Source of the DNA: Papaver somniferum
Taxonomy: Eukaryota > Streptophyta > Magnoliopsida > Ranunculales > Papaveraceae
Assembly: GCF_003573695.1 (NCBI RefSeq)
Contig: NC_039358.1
Coordinates: 197,677,727-197,741,726 of the forward strand
Reading direction: 5' to 3'
Length of the DNA: 64,000 bases
This document shows, one piece after another, positions 35,278 to 47,887 of this stretch. The notes under the pieces were generated by a model that did not search any database, was not told where the DNA came from, and saw only the letters and a list, made by a program, of their open reading frames with translations. A program made the position numbers and the translations under genes. Position 1 is the first letter of the stretch, and each line of letters begins with the position of its first letter.

Positions 35278-35850
35278 TTAAACTGGAATTACACGGGGTA
35301 CGTAATACCCATAGAGTCTGCTATTACATTGTATGATCCCATACTGTTGTCGTGAGTCTCCATATGGAACAATCATCCGCTGCTGGTTTGCTAAACCATC
35401 TGCCGCTTGATTTGCTTCTCTGTAGACGTGGCTAATGGTATATTGCTGAATTTGGGCGAGCCTTTGTTTGGTCTCTGCAACCAGGTCAGATATATACCAA
35501 GGGGGGTCTGTATCTGAGGTTATAAATCTCATTAAATTTTCTGAATCCGTTTCAAATTGGACTTTTTGCCATCCTCGTTCCGTCGCCGTTTTAGAGGCTA
35601 TGTGAATGGCCCAGGTCTCCGCTGCAAGTGCTGTGGTGATGCCTAGAGGTTGTGATATTGCTAGAATAGTGTTGGTTTCCTCATTTCTACAAATAATACC
35701 TGCTCTCGCTATTCCGGGGCTTCCTCTTGCGGCGGCGTCCGTGTTGATTTTTATCCAATCTGATTGAGGCTTGAGCCATCCTACAAAGATGGTTGAAGTT
35801 GTTAATGTTATTTGTGCAGGGTTTGCATATGGCTGCATCCCAGGAAGCAC
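35278..35850 (-). pseudogene. LINE 2 RNase H domain
   Basis: VGWLKPQSDWIKINTDAAAR, GIARAGIICRNEE, ALAAETWAIHIASKTATERG, FETDSENLMRFI and HVYREANQAADGLANQQRM give an RNase H with its D, E, D, D residues visible (NTDAAA, AAETW, TDSEN, QAADGL). Uninterrupted for 190 codons. It is in a different frame from the zinc-binding part; 36121-35887 overlaps in a shadow frame. Confidence 0.85.
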
Positions 35851-35886
35851 CGGTGGGAGGTGTGTCTGGGCCCAAGAATATTCCTG

Positions 35887-36512
35887 CTAGAGCTTGATAG
35901 CCATTTGCATTACATTTATCAGATTTTGTTGTTGTTGGCGATACATCACACCGTTTCTGGTTAACCATAAGGACCAAAAAAGGAAGCAGAAGGTTGTGAT
36001 TATTGGTGCAGGCACTTTTGTTTGAAGTAGTTCGGATATGGTTGTTTGGTGAGGTATTGAAATGGGTATGCCTTGCGAGGCGACGTGAAGGTTTCTGAGG
36101 TGGTTTAATAGGAGGTTCCAAGAATCTATAGATGTCTGACAGTGTAGCAGAATGTGACTGGATGTTTCGGGATTAGAATTGCATTGAGGGCATAGGTCGG
36201 AGTTGGTGAGATGGATTCGATGAAGAATGTTGAGGGTTGGTAAACCCTCATTAATTGCTTTCCACAAGAAAAGCTGTACTTTTGGGGGACATGGGAGTGT
36301 CCAAATGAAGTTGGATGGTGGAAGGTGGTTTTGGTGAGTTTCCGCAGAAGCGCTAATGAGGCAGTTGTATCCTGAAGAAGTAGTATATTGTCGCTTTTGG
36401 TAAAAGGCCATATGATCCTATCGGGTTGATTGCTCTGTGAGATGTGAATGTTAATGATTCGCTGAATTATGGGGCAAGGTAGTAGGCTTAATCTTTCATG
36501 ATACCAATTCAT
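35887..36512 (-). pseudogene. LINE 2 zinc-binding RT-associated region
   Basis: 36411-35887 reads FIWTLPCPPKVQLFLWKAIN, then LPTLNILHRI, CPQCNSNPETSSHILLHC and WLTRNGVMYRQ. CPQC...SHILLHC is the zf-RVT signature found between RT and RNase H in plant LINEs. 36512-36126 covers the preceding part in a neighbouring frame. Confidence 0.8.
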
Positions 36513-36584
36513 GATTGTTGGGTCGATAATGTCGGCTACTAATTGTATTGGATAACAAGAAGCTGGGTTAATGGTATTTTCAAA

Positions 36585-38900
36585 TTATGGTATCCAATTT
36601 GCTTGTATGGGGGTGTGTAATCCATCTCCTAATTGGTGGAAGAGATGTTGTTTGAAAAATGGTATGAGCGAGGCCATTCGCCTCCACTGAGGGATAGGGG
36701 AAGACGGAAGTGGTGGGATGCTTTCAAAAATGGGGGTCCGATCAAGGTATTTTGCATTATATAGTCTGGCTAAGATAGAGTTAGGGTTTTTGTGAATGTG
36801 CGAAACTCGTTTCATGGGTAGTGCTTTGTTGTGTTCCTTACTACTTCGGATACCGAGCCCTCCTTGTGATTTGGGTTTGTGGAGCTTGTCTTTTCTTAGT
36901 GGGTGGAGTTTTCTAATTGAAGAATCGTGACCCCAGAAGAAGTTTGTCGTGATACGATCCATTTTCTGGTGGATATGAGAAGGAAGGATCTGGGTTTGCA
37001 TAAGGTGGTTGGCAGTAGGGATTAGTGATGATTTTATGAGTTCGAATCTTCCTGATTGGTTGAGGCATTTGGTCATCCATCCTTTTGCCTTGCGTTCCAG
37101 CCGTTGAAGCAGAGGGGAAAATATGTGGCTAGAGGATCTACCATGTTTAAATTGTACTCCTAAATAGGTAGGGGGGTTCGATGTTGTTGGCATGTCGAAA
37201 TCTTGGGTTAACTTATTTATCTGGGGTAGTTCTAGCTTCGGGTGATATATTAGTGTGGATTTAGAGTCGTTGATGTGTTGACCCGCCGTAAGCCTGTAGG
37301 AGTAGTTTTAGGTGATTGGTGCCTTCTGGAGTTGCTTTGTATGTTATCAAGAGATCATCGGCGTACATAAGATGCAGTATTGGTGGAGCTTTTTGAGAAA
37401 TGCGGACCCCCTATATCTTATTTTGTGCTTCAAGTATTCCCAAATTGGTGGACAGTATTTCCGCACAAATAATAAAGATATAAAAAGAGAGAGGGTCTCC
37501 CTGTCGTATGCCCTTGGTTAGAGTGATGTATCCATGCGGTGTGCCATTAATATTGATTGAGTAGGTTACCGTAGATATGGATAACATAATATAATCCACA
37601 AAGTTGGAGGGGAAGCCTAAGCTGGTGAAAGCTTGTTTGATGAATCCCCAGTCCAAGGAGTCATAGGCCTTTTGAATGTCTAGTTTCAGTGCTATTTTAG
37701 GATCCTTCGTATGGTATGATGTTCTGATGTGGTGAGAAAGTTCAGCTGCGATAGCTATATTATCATGAATGGATCGTTGAGTCACAAAGGCACTTTGGTA
37801 TGGTCTTATCAAAAATGGGAGTAGAGGTCGTATGCGATTTATCAAGATCTTTTAGATGATTTTGTAAGTGGCATTACATAACCCTATTGGTCTAAACTAA
37901 GATGGTTTTGAAGGATGTTCAATCTTTGGGATTAGAGTGATGTTAGTGTGGTTCATGAGAGGATGAATGCTGAATGACTCAAAGAAACTTCGGACCATAA
38001 CAATAAGTTGTGGTTGGGTTGTTTCCCAAAAACTTTAAAAAACTTATTGGTGAATCCATCTGGTCCTGGAGCGCGGTCCGATCCTATGGAAAAAATCGCT
38101 TGTTTGATCTCCTTAGTGGTGACTTCCGCTGTTAGTTTCTCACATTGTCGGGGGTTAACCTTGGTGTTATTTCCTCGAACAGGTTTTCATCAATTACTGT
38201 ATTTGGAGCCGTATACTGGTCTATGAAGTGTTCAAGCATGATCCTGATAATTTCTTCTTTGTCGTTAATCCAATTGTTTTGATGATCCTGAAGTTGTTGT
38301 ATATTGTTACATCTTCTATGAATTGTGGCCTTGGTATGGAAGAATGTGGTGTTACGGTCGCCTGACTGAAGCCATTGTATTCTAGATCTCTGCTTCCAAT
38401 ATGTTGCGTGGCAATCCAATAAATTTAGGTGTTCAATGCGGAGTTTCTTTTCCTGTTGAATCAAGTTTTCCAGTGCAGCTCCAGTTTGCGTAGCACATTG
38501 ATGTTGGGCAGCTTTAATTTTCACGGTTGACTTTTTGATTAAAGTGGGTAGATGGACAAAGTTAATCTTATTCCATTCTGTTAGAGTTTCACTGGTTGAG
38601 ATGAGTTTAAACTGGAGATTCAAAGGTGGATCTGAGTCCTGTAGTTTATCCCATGCCGAGGTAACCACTTAATGAAGTTGAGGGTGAGATAGCCATAAAT
38701 GCTCAAATTTATAATTCTTACTCCCTTGCCAGTCCAAGGCTTTCGTTTGAAGCAGGATAGGAGCATGATCTGAGGCTATTCGTCGCAAATGTGTGATTCC
38801 AGCATGGGGGTTGGCTGTTCTCCAATGCTGATTTGTTACTGCTCTATCAAGTCTTTTGTAATCATTCGTGTTGGCTCTTTAGTTATAGGATAAGCCGAAT
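36585..38900 (-). pseudogene. LINE 2 endonuclease tail and reverse transcriptase
   Basis: 38900-38690 reads YKRLDRAVTNQHWRT and the catalytic IASDHAPIL of the endonuclease, with a stop where a Trp is expected. 38668-38132 is the linker (GDRNTTFFHTKATIHRRCNN). 37845-37411 has SAFVTQRSIHDNIAIAAEL, LKLDIQKAYDSLDWGFI and GIRQGDPLS. About 37390-37320 in another frame has LMYADDLLITY, the catalytic box. 37193-36585 gives the thumb region (PTYLGVQFKHGRSSSHIFSP). At least three frameshifts. Confidence 0.88.
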
Positions 38901-38923
38901 CCTAATTGGATACTGGTGGCTCT

Positions 38924-40893
38924 CTAAAAGAGTCACAAACTAATACCGCAAGTGCACGGCGTCGATGTAGCTAATGTGCAAGTGCGAGTCGATCCACAGG
39001 GACAAGGTGTGTGTAGTTGAAGCTTAAGGTTTTTACTAAAACTGAGTTGTAACAAAGAGTCTTGGTTGTGTTAAAACACACTTGAGATGATGGCAGTGAC
39101 TGAACTGAAAAACAGCAGAATGTAAAGCAAGTAAACAGGAACATGCTAGGGCTTTTGAATCCACATCTTGATCCTAAACTAAGGCAGATCCTAATCAATC
39201 ATGTTCTTGTTTCATCTCAGGGAAGATTGTGGATGATTTACTTAACTAATCTTATTAACTTACCCCTAGCATCAACTGTCTTCTCACAGTACAGCTGATC
39301 ACAGGCTTGTTTGCTCAACCAGTTATCTAGCAATCCGCATTAGTGGAAGGTTAATCCCCTAAGTTCTCTAGTTCACCCCTAGCATTGAGTGTCTTCTTAC
39401 AGCACACTCAATCACAGGTGCATTTGATCCCTAAGTTTACTAACTTCCCTACTTCAATTAAGCACAGTCCTTCAAATGGACTGAATCCTTAGCTACTCTC
39501 ACTCTTACACCCCTAAAATCAGCTGTCTTCTTACAGCACAGCTGATCACAGGTGCATTCACTCAACTAGCCAATTATCAATCCTACTTAGTTTCAGCACT
39601 ACAAGAACAGTGACAGGATTACTAACTATCTTAACATACAATCAAGAGTTTCATCTAAACCCTAGCACATGATACTTAAAACATGCTGGAAATGATTAAT
39701 AGCTGAAATTGAAATAATATTGACTTCAAAACATGAACTGAAAACAACTTGGAAGCACTGGCTATTCCAGGCCCCTTGGGTGAAGCTCTGGCTAGCCCAG
39801 GCATACCCACAACAGCACCAAACACCTTCTATTTATACCCAATTTACATCATTAGGGTTCATACACCCAATTCCCAAAAATACCCGAATACAGTTGAAAT
39901 TAGGGTTTGTTGAATCTTACCCATACTTCTCTGATTTGCTTCATAGCCTTCGACCCATTCTTCTGCTTCCTCCCATGCTTCTTTGGTGCGAGTTGGTGCC
40001 CTAATCCTTACCCCTACTCCAACTAATATTAACCTAATTATTCACTGAGAGGAGAAGGTGAAGATGTAGGCTGATAATAGGTGGATAGAAGAGTGATAGT
40101 GATGTGTGAGGGTTTGTTTACTCGAGCTTTGCTTGAGTTGGTGGAGGCAGCAGGAGAAGGTGGTGGGAATGGTGGTGCGGCAGGGTATGGTGGTGTTGCA
40201 GAGGGTGAGGGAGAAAGAGAAGAAGTCGATGGAAAATGGATTGGGGTGCGTTTGTTTTGGGTATAGGGTATTTGGTACTCGGGTGTTGAGCGGGTTTAGC
40301 AATTGTTGATGAACAGCGAGGATGCGACGTTGGATGCGAAGATGATGGGTCGATCTAACGGCGAGACAGAAGGAAGCGAGGAGCGACCGTTGGATTCGGA
40401 AGTACAACGAAACTGACGGCTCAAGATGGAGTTAGGTGTTGTAGTGTTTGACAGGATCTTCAGACTTCGATGCACGACGATGAAGCGACCGTAGGATGCA
40501 TCTGTGGATCCAATCTGACGGCTACGAGCTTAGGCAGGCTTTGGGCTTGGTCTTGGACTTAGGTTAGAGTTTGGGCTTAGAAAATTCTGAGCCCACTTCT
40601 TCTTTAAGAACAAATTCTTCCTTCCAAGCCCACTTCTAGTTGATCCGGCTCTTGCAAACATCATTCTTCGCTGCCTTTCTGCGGGAGTCTTTGCCGTTTC
40701 TTTGCTCTTTTCACTTCGTGAGTTAACCAGGCTTTATTTAGTACCTAAAAATGCAAAATTAATTAAGAAAAGTATTTATTCTTGAAAAAAATGAAAATAC
40801 AGAATATGGGATAAAATGGAGAATTAATGCACAAAAGATGAGTTAAATGCCAAGAAAAATATATAGAAATATGCACTTTTTAGCACTCATCAG
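38924..40893 (-). mobile_element. TG...CA element, family X copy 1
   Basis: On the minus strand it starts TGATGAGTGCTAAAAAGTGC at 40893 and ends ...GAGAGCCACCA at 38924. Flanking pentamers GATAC (38919-38923) and GCTAC (40894-40898) differ at one base and may be a target duplication. CCCTGTGGATCGACTC and GTGCACTTGCGG occur near its end, as CCCTGTGGGGACGAACCG and GTGCGCTTGCGG do in the element at 60069-61635. No protein domain. Three ~115-bp copies around CACCCCTA...ACAGCTGATCACAGG at 39260-39570 form an internal tandem repeat. Perhaps a solo LTR; class not known. Confidence 0.6.
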
Positions 40894-41824
40894 CTACACC
40901 GAGACTCGTCCATGGATGTTACGGTGAAATTAATCTTTTCGGATGTAGTACATTAATTTACATGAAAAATTGAAATTTGGTGATATAGCGCCGGATTTTC
41001 CAAAAATGGAATAAGTTGTAGAAGATGACATCAAAAACCGACCAAGAATAAAAAATTAAAAAAAAATTCCGCAGCTTGAAAAAGTAAATTTTACCGCTTG
41101 GAACACATGAATTTTGGAGTTTTGTGTTCAAAAGGGCACAAAATATCCTTAGGCGTAGGTGGCAAGTTCGGCAGTTGCATCCACTTGCACACTTGGTATG
41201 ACAAGCATGAAAACCTTAACTCTGATCATAATCATATCATATTTTTCTAATGAAAACAAGTCTTTTACTTTTGTAATTCTGCCCATTTTTGGACAAAAAT
41301 GAAATTGAAACACCCCTTTTCATTTTTCTTATGGGACGAGGAAGTAGCAGGAAACGTTTACAATCACATGGGTAGATTGATGACAACTAAAAGAGGATCC
41401 TAATTTCCTGTCATGTTTACCTTCTTGTGCCTCTGTTCCAACAGTTTTTTTAGACTATATTTTTCCTAACGTACTCTAATTGAATTCCGGAAAATGGGTC
41501 ATATGACCACAAACCATAAATTTTGGGAATGATGGACAAGCAAACTATGTGCCTGGATGAAAAAGACACCAGAAATTTTGTCATATATACCCTTTCTTTT
41601 AAATTTTATTCTTCATTGTATTCTTTTCTCTCTTATTTATTTTTCTCTATCCAATTTAAAATTAATATTGAGAAAGGTCTTTAACTTTTCAAATATAAGT
41701 CGAATTTTAATAAAATTTATATTTTCGGAAAGGGCTCGAAAATCTCTACAAAACAAGATCCATTGTTGGTATGAAATTCGGAAAATAATTTTTTTTTTGA
41801 AACCAGACCGATAATACAATATGA
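40894..41824. other. Gene-free stretch
   Basis: AT-rich sequence without domain or recognised repeat; a short frame at 41557-41814 is low-complexity Ile/Leu/Phe. Confidence 0.5.
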
Positions 41825-42081
41825 ACCCAGGTGCAAGTTGCCAAAATTTGTTTCCTATAAAAATATGCATTATGCACCCAGGTGCAACATGGACACAATT
41901 TATTTATATAAAAATATGCAATGCACCCAGGTGCAACTTGATCAAAATTTATTTATTTTTTTATAAGAATATGCATTATGCACCTAGGTGCAACCTGGCC
42001 AAAAAAAATTTCATATAAGAATTAAAAAAATATACATTATGCACTAGGGTGCAACCTGACCAAAAAAAAATCATATAAGAA
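41825..42081. repeat. Minisatellite with core ATGCACCCAGGTGCAAC, left part
   Basis: Five units of about 50-60 bp, each with CACCCAGGTGCAAC (or CACCTAGGTGC, CACTAGGGTGC) followed by an AT-rich spacer containing ATATAA. Gypsy element B inserted into the array; the same core recurs at 50990-51010 and 51203-51215. Confidence 0.85.
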
Positions 42082-42086
42082 TTGTA

Positions 42087-42553
42087 TGTAGTTGCATAAA
42101 ATCCTACACTACACTCTTCATGTAATTTCATTATTAATCAACTCATTTTAGGTTTATATTCTTGATTTTATTGATTAATCTTTGGATGTTCTTACAAGAA
42201 AAGATAAAGAACTCAAGAATGATCCATGCTTTAAACTTTCTCTTTCCTATTTACTTGTTTCTTCCTCAAAAAAGATCCCCCCTCTTTACAATTCGAACGA
42301 CTATTTATAAGGAAATACATAGTGGATGGCAGCTAATCTGTCCCTTATTTTCGGGTATGGTTTGCGACATTCTCGCAACCTTACAGATGTTAATTTCGCA
42401 AACTCTCTAATTTTCGCAGGATTATCATATCTTTCTCGTGATCTTAGCTGACGTCATTTATTTTATCATTTCTGAAATTGTTCTGCGACGCTATTGTACT
42501 GTGTCACTGATAATTTCGCTGAAACATTGTCATTGAGAGATTCTGATCCTACA
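42087..42553 (-). repeat. Element B 3' LTR
   Basis: 467 bp, begins TGTAGTTGCATAAAATCC. The minus strand immediately to the right again offers GAGAAGAGGCAAGA as polypurine tract. Confidence 0.93.
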
Positions 42554-42757
42554 TCTTGCCTCTTCTCATATCTTCTCTGCAAAGTAGAGAATGATGTGAG
42601 AAATGCCGCAGTTGTTCATCTTTTCATATTCTACATTTATCACGCGTACTCTCTCTTCCATTTATTTCTTGACACGTCTTCTGTAACCGTTGCTTTTCAA
42701 CCGCTCACGTCTTTTCGTCTTAATGGTGTTTATTTCTTCGAGTAAAAAAATCTCCTT

Positions 42758-42764
42758 TATATAC
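42758..42764 (+). promoter_or_regulatory. TATA box of the element B antisense gene
   Basis: TATATAC in CTCCTTTATATACTC, followed by a CT-rich leader and the ATG at 42924. Same arrangement as in element A. Confidence 0.6.
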
Positions 42765-42923
42765 TCTTCTTACCCCCTTTTTCCACTTTTCTTTTTACTT
42801 TCTCTTCTATTTTTATTCTCTCATCTCTGCAACTCTGTTATTCTTCTGCAAATTCTGCTACTGTAATTTTTTCTTCCTTCAATCCTTTTACTTTCTATAC
42901 ATTCCCATACTCTATATTCAAAC

Positions 42924-45624
42924 ATGGCTCCAAGTGTTCATAGATATGAGAAGAATTTACAAGATGTCCAAAAAGATCTTGCTGATAAAGGTTTCACACG
43001 CTCCACCATTCCTGGTGAGAATGCCAAATCAATTCTTTCTGTCACGCTTTTCTCTGATCAATATTGTGATGATCAATCAATCATAATTTCGCTAGGTCAG
43101 ATTCTCGCAGGTCTCTCTATTCCTCTTTATAACCCAGATCTTCCTTTATTTTATGAAATTCTCGCTCATTCAGGATTTTCGCGAGCCATCTTCCGACTGA
43201 GTGGGGACTGCATCCGTCTGATGCTAGAGTTCGCTAATCGTGGTGCTGGTAGAGGATCTCTGTACTCCAAAGAACTTAGGGATCCTAAATTCGCAAACCT
43301 AGAGATAGTTGATGAGAAGTATACAATGGCGAATTTCTTTGAGAACTATGAACTTATCTCCATGAAGAAAGAGAATACTCGCTGGGGTATTCGCTTAAAA
43401 AGGAAAGATAACATTGATGAAGCCAAAATTCTTATGCAAGATATTGATTGGCATTCTGGTAAAAACACAACTCCTCGCCAATCCAAAGATGATAAATGGT
43501 GTGTTTTTCCTTTAATACTAAAAGGACCCTACATTGATGGGTCAAATATTCTTCCTGCGAATCTCGCTGCTTATCGACCTTGGGTTTTCTCTTGGCCCGA
43601 GAAGGAGAAAGAGGTATGTTTCTCCCCTTTAACTCATTTTATATTTCTTTATTGATTTTTACTATTTTGTTCGCTAACTCTTGCGACATTCCGCAGATCC
43701 AAAAACTGAAGGATAGTTATAACACTGGGAAATCTAGTACTCTGTTAGCTCTTCGCTCATACACAGATGAGGTAAGAAATTTTCTCTTATGATTTTAAAT
43801 AATACTGTTACTTCCATGCTTCCATTTCTTATTTCTATCTGTGTGAAGATTATTGCTGAAGTAGAAGAATCTGCTGATGTTGCGAAGATTGGTGATAAAG
43901 GTAAAGGTGCTCTTCGCAGGGAAAAATCAACTGGTCCTCCTCCAAAGAAAAATGAAAGTTCGTTCTTCTTCCCCTTCAAATATTCCTTCTCATGAAAATT
44001 CCGAAAGTGATAAGGGTGATTAGGACAACAATGATATTGATGCAAGTGAAGATTCTCCACCTGAATCTTCTATGACTAAGTTATCTGGCCTATTTTCTGA
44101 TTCTCTACAAGGAATGGGAGATAGCCAATTCGTAGATACCTGCAAAGCTCTCGCTACACTTTGCGATGTTCCTTTACTGGATGGTGATAGCTCTCTTCGT
44201 GGAGTTTCTAGATCAGTGACTCCCGATTTTTTGCATTCTTTCAATAGTATGGTATATTTTTATCCTTTTACTTCTTCATTTTTATAATTTAAAATTTCTT
44301 TCTATAATATTTTTTATATTTTTTCGCAGGCTGGAAAAGCTTCTTTTGCTGTTGCCTCAGATCTAGAGAGAAGACGTGAAAATCTTGAAAAGAAGAATCT
44401 TCAATTTCGCAAAAAAAATGAAGAATTGGAAGCTGAAGTTAAAAGTCTTCGCGAGAAAAACAGACAATTAGAAATTGATTCTTCCTCGTATAAGAACAAA
44501 TTTTTTAGTCTTCGGCAAGCTAATAATCAGCTTTACGGTATGTTACTTTTCTCTTTACTCATTCATCCTGTTGTTTTATCTTATTTAAACGATCCTTTTT
44601 ACAGACATTTATGGTCTTTCTGATGAAGTTACCCTTCTTCGTTCATTTCCTAATGTCTTGGATAATGATACCCTTCTTGAGCGTCTTAACAATTCCTTAA
44701 ATATCTTCTCAAATGATAGAATTTCTTCTCTTTCTTTAAATGAGCTTAGATCTAAATTTCTCCTCTTAGAAATTGATCATAGATCTAGTTTAGGCTTAGC
44801 CAATCGATTTAAGCGTCTCTTTCTTGATTCTAAAGAGAAAACCAATGAGTCAATAACCAAAATTAGTGGTCTCATAGATGATAAGGATCGCATCTCTGAT
44901 CAAGGTGCCAAGGCTCTGGCGAGGTTACGAGAGTCTCTTCTTGAAGTTCAACTTGAACGAGATGAAGCTAACCGCAAGAATATCGAACTCTGCGAAAGGG
45001 AAAATCAAATTCGTTCTCGTCTTCTTATAAGTAGTGAGGATGAATTTTTTTGGGTTGCGAAAATCTTAGATGATGCTAGAAAAGACTTAGGTGTAAATGT
45101 TAGTCTCCAAGTTGAGCATACAGCCTTGATTAGAGATATGATTTCTGACAGAGAAGGTTACTAACTGCGCTTCTTTACTAGTTTTTTGCTTCTTATGAAT
45201 TCTCATCAAGTTAATAATTGATTGTCTTTTGCTCGCAGATTCTGAAAATAAATATCGTGAAAATATTGAGGAACTCGAAGCTGAAAAGGAGGAACTCGCA
45301 AAGAATCTTTTTTCTCGCAACGACAAGTATTCTAGATTAAAGAATCAAATCAAGATCATTGTTGCGAATTTTAAGAATGATGCTATGCATTTTCGCAATC
45401 AAACTATCTAAATGGTTTGTGATGATCATAGTATCCCACATTCTGATTATCCTTGCCTTTTGGAAGAAATCCCACAGAATACTCCCAGTTGGATTATCTC
45501 TGATAGCGAAGCTGACGATGAAGAATCTGATAGTAATGGAAGTTCTGATGGTGATGAAGATTCTGACGCAGACGAAGAAGGGAATAAGTCTAATGAAGAT
45601 AATGAAGGATTAACCAAGAAGTAG
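42924..45624 (+). pseudogene. Antisense gene (aORF) of element B: Transposase_28-like domain plus coiled coil
   Basis: Exon 1 (42924-43613, 230 codons) starts MAPSVHRYEKNLQDVQ and includes PLYNPDLPLFYEILAHSGFS, LMLEFANRGAGRGSLYSKEL and WVFSWPEKEKE. This is the plant-specific 'putative gypsy type transposon' (Transposase_28) type. The exon ends exactly at GTATGT. Exon 2 is 43697-43771 (25 codons, in frame) and exon 3 starts at 43849. The later exons give a long coiled coil (LERRRENLEKKNLQFRKKNE...) and a final acidic tail (SDSEADDEESDSNGSSDGDE) with stop at 45624. Introns have GT...GCAG borders (for example before 44331 and 45239). Damage: a frameshift near 43950, TAG in the acidic linker near 44021, and TAA at 45409. 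Function unknown. Confidence 0.8.
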
Positions 45625-46329
45625 TCTTTATTTCTCTCTTTGATTCTTTGTAATACTTGTACATTTAATTCTTCTTTCTGTATATTTGTATTTCTTTCAT
45701 TTTGACCTGCATTGATTAAAACAATTATTCTTTGCAGTACAATTAATCAATATAATCATTAATTCTTGAATCTTTGAGTAAATCTATCATATGGAAGGAA
45801 ATAACATTTTCTAATTTCATACATTCCCATACTTGCCTCTGTTATTTGAATCCAAATGAGAGATTTCATAAAAAAATTCTTATTGTATAACTTCGCAATC
45901 TTTTGCGAAGTGAATTTTGTTTCTTTTCAAAATCTCATTCGTGTGTGGTCTTATTTTTCCTTCCTAATTAAAGGTCTTACTATGCCACCTTTTGTCATTG
46001 CGACAAAATCGCAGGACGTCCTTGCACTTTCATGCAAAAACCCATTGATCTTGCCTTAAATTTTTCTTTTGTATTATGGCCTATTCAGGAATGTTGCGAC
46101 AATATGACAGGCCTAAATATTCTTGCGAAAATAAAGCCCCATGAAATTGTCGTCTTTCTACGAAATTGCAGGACGTCTTCGCAGTTTCATGCGAAAACCC
46201 ATTGATCTCGTCTTATCTTTTTCTTTTGTATTATTGCCTCTTCAGGATTGTTGCAAAAATATGAAAAGCCTTAATATCCTTGCGAATAAAAAGTCTCATG
46301 ACATTTGCGTCTTAAGACACTTATCAGCT

Positions 46330-46865
46330 CCATAATGGAGGGTGCCACCCTTATCTCCCCTCTGGTTGCCCCTTCAAGGAGGCGTACTTCTACCATACAA
46401 GGTTAGCTTCTCCCATACAGTCTTAACAACAACTAGTTGTTTTCGTAGCCTCTAATCCCTTTTACATATAGGGCTTATGGTTACGAGACTGCACCCTAAG
46501 TGGGGTTTTCTTCAGGCCGAGTGCAGTATAAGCCAAGACTTGTCAAGAATGGCAAGGTACGCTTCAAACGTACCTGGCACTCTTGACTCAACCGTGTACC
46601 TCAGCGCCTTGATCAGATCTGCACTCCTTGGGAGAGTCCTTATTACCTTAGTCGCCCAACCCAAGTCATATGCTTAAGATGAGAATCCAAGGTGTCTCTC
46701 CCGGATGGGCTTCATTGACCCCAAATCTCCATGACTCAGGTTCCGGGGGTGGTGTAGGCTTTCCCTGAGCCATGCAACAGGTACCCCCTTATATGACGTA
46801 CTTTAGGTCTTACATTTTCCTCTTGCGAAATTGTATTCGCGAACTAGGGTGTACGCCATAAAGGT
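46330..46865. other. Conserved GC-richer block of element B
   Basis: Counterpart of 28860-29400 in element A, nearly collinear, and non-coding. It lies downstream of the antisense gene and beyond the protease side; the pol deletion ends just to its right. Confidence 0.7.
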
Positions 46866-47151
46866 TCGCCTCTTTCTCTTTTGTCATTCTTCTCTGATTA
46901 TTTTCTGTAAAATTCATTATCTCTGCGAGAGTCTCGCAAATCATTATATTGTATCTGAATTTCGCAATCTCAATTTTGTTGTTCAATCAAATGTATTTTT
47001 CAGAATTTTACTTATTGCGAGAGTATCGCAACAACTTAATCATTCATACATTTCTTGTTTTTATTACCTTCGCCATCCTCTACTTATTTATTATTTTCTG
47101 CTACTGCTTCCTTGGTAGTGGTATGTTCATCATTTTTATTCTGAGCTAGCA

Positions 47152-47875
47152 TTAATTTAGCAACATCTCTTCTTCTTTCCTTTCGATTGTATCCACCATC
47201 AACCTCTCACTTTTTTGTACATCTTTGATTTTGTGTCGCCAGTTTTCCTTCTTGTTTGATCTTCCTTCACAAGATTTTATCTCAGTTTCGTAACATTTCT
47301 TTCCTTCGACCCAATCTCCCTTTATGATTCCTACACCATTGGGGTCAGGAAATTTGATACACTGGTGGAAAGTTGAAGCTACACCTAGAATCCCATGTAG
47401 CCAAGGTCGACCAATTAACACATTGTAGGGTGATTCTACATCAACGACACATAATGAGATTTCAGAAGATATCCCTTTGAATGAAATTCGCATAGTAACC
47501 TCACCTTTAGGCTTGTTAGCAGTACCATTAAAACCATATATCTTATATGTTGATGGTATAAGATCATCATCTCTTCCACCCATGGTTTTATAAGTATGAT
47601 AAAATAATATGTTCATAGAGCTTCCAGTATCAACTAGAATTCTATTGATTTCCCATGAATCTTCAGCTTTATCATCTTCTTTCGGTTTTGGATTAATTTC
47701 TAATTTTATTACTAATGGATTGTCATGCACCTCTTCTCCTTCGGGAATTTCTTCTGCAGTAAAAGAAATGATCTGTTTCTTCCATTCCTCTAGTGGCGAG
47801 ATTTTCGCAATATTCATAATTTCTCTTCCATCATTATCTCTTGCGAACACTCTACTCAAAAAATTATCATGAAAA
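47152..47875 (-). pseudogene. Element B aspartic protease
   Basis: One open frame 47859-47152: SPLEEWKKQIISFTAEEIP, ILVDTGSSMNILFYHTYKTM (catalytic DTG), VVDVESPYNVLIGRPWLHG and HQCIKFPDPNG, ending in a lysine/glutamate-rich tail. The same blocks occur in element A. The reading frame stops where RT should begin. Cuts Gag-Pol in relatives. This domain itself has no internal stop. Confidence 0.88.
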
Positions 47876-47887
47876 TATTCAATTGTC

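Larger units (their letters stand above)
35248..38923 (-). mobile_element. LINE 2 (L1-type with RNase H), minus strand, 5'-truncated
   Basis: Minus-strand order: endonuclease C-terminus (38900-38690), RT (38668-36585), zinc-binding region (36512-35887), RNase H (35850-35278) and an A-tail seen as T9 at 35249-35257. It lacks most of the endonuclease and ORF1. The 5' side is cut by the element starting at 38924. Its 3' end is about 250 bp upstream of the ubiquitin exon 1, in the same orientation. Confidence 0.9.

Noticed and set aside
36126..36512. Separate gene starting MNWYHERLSL
   Set aside because: It is the frame-shifted part of the LINE 2 zinc-binding region, not an independent gene.
40042..40407. 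121-codon minus-strand frame
   Set aside because: Lies inside the family X element, compositionally biased (GGT/CCA-type repeats), with no domain.
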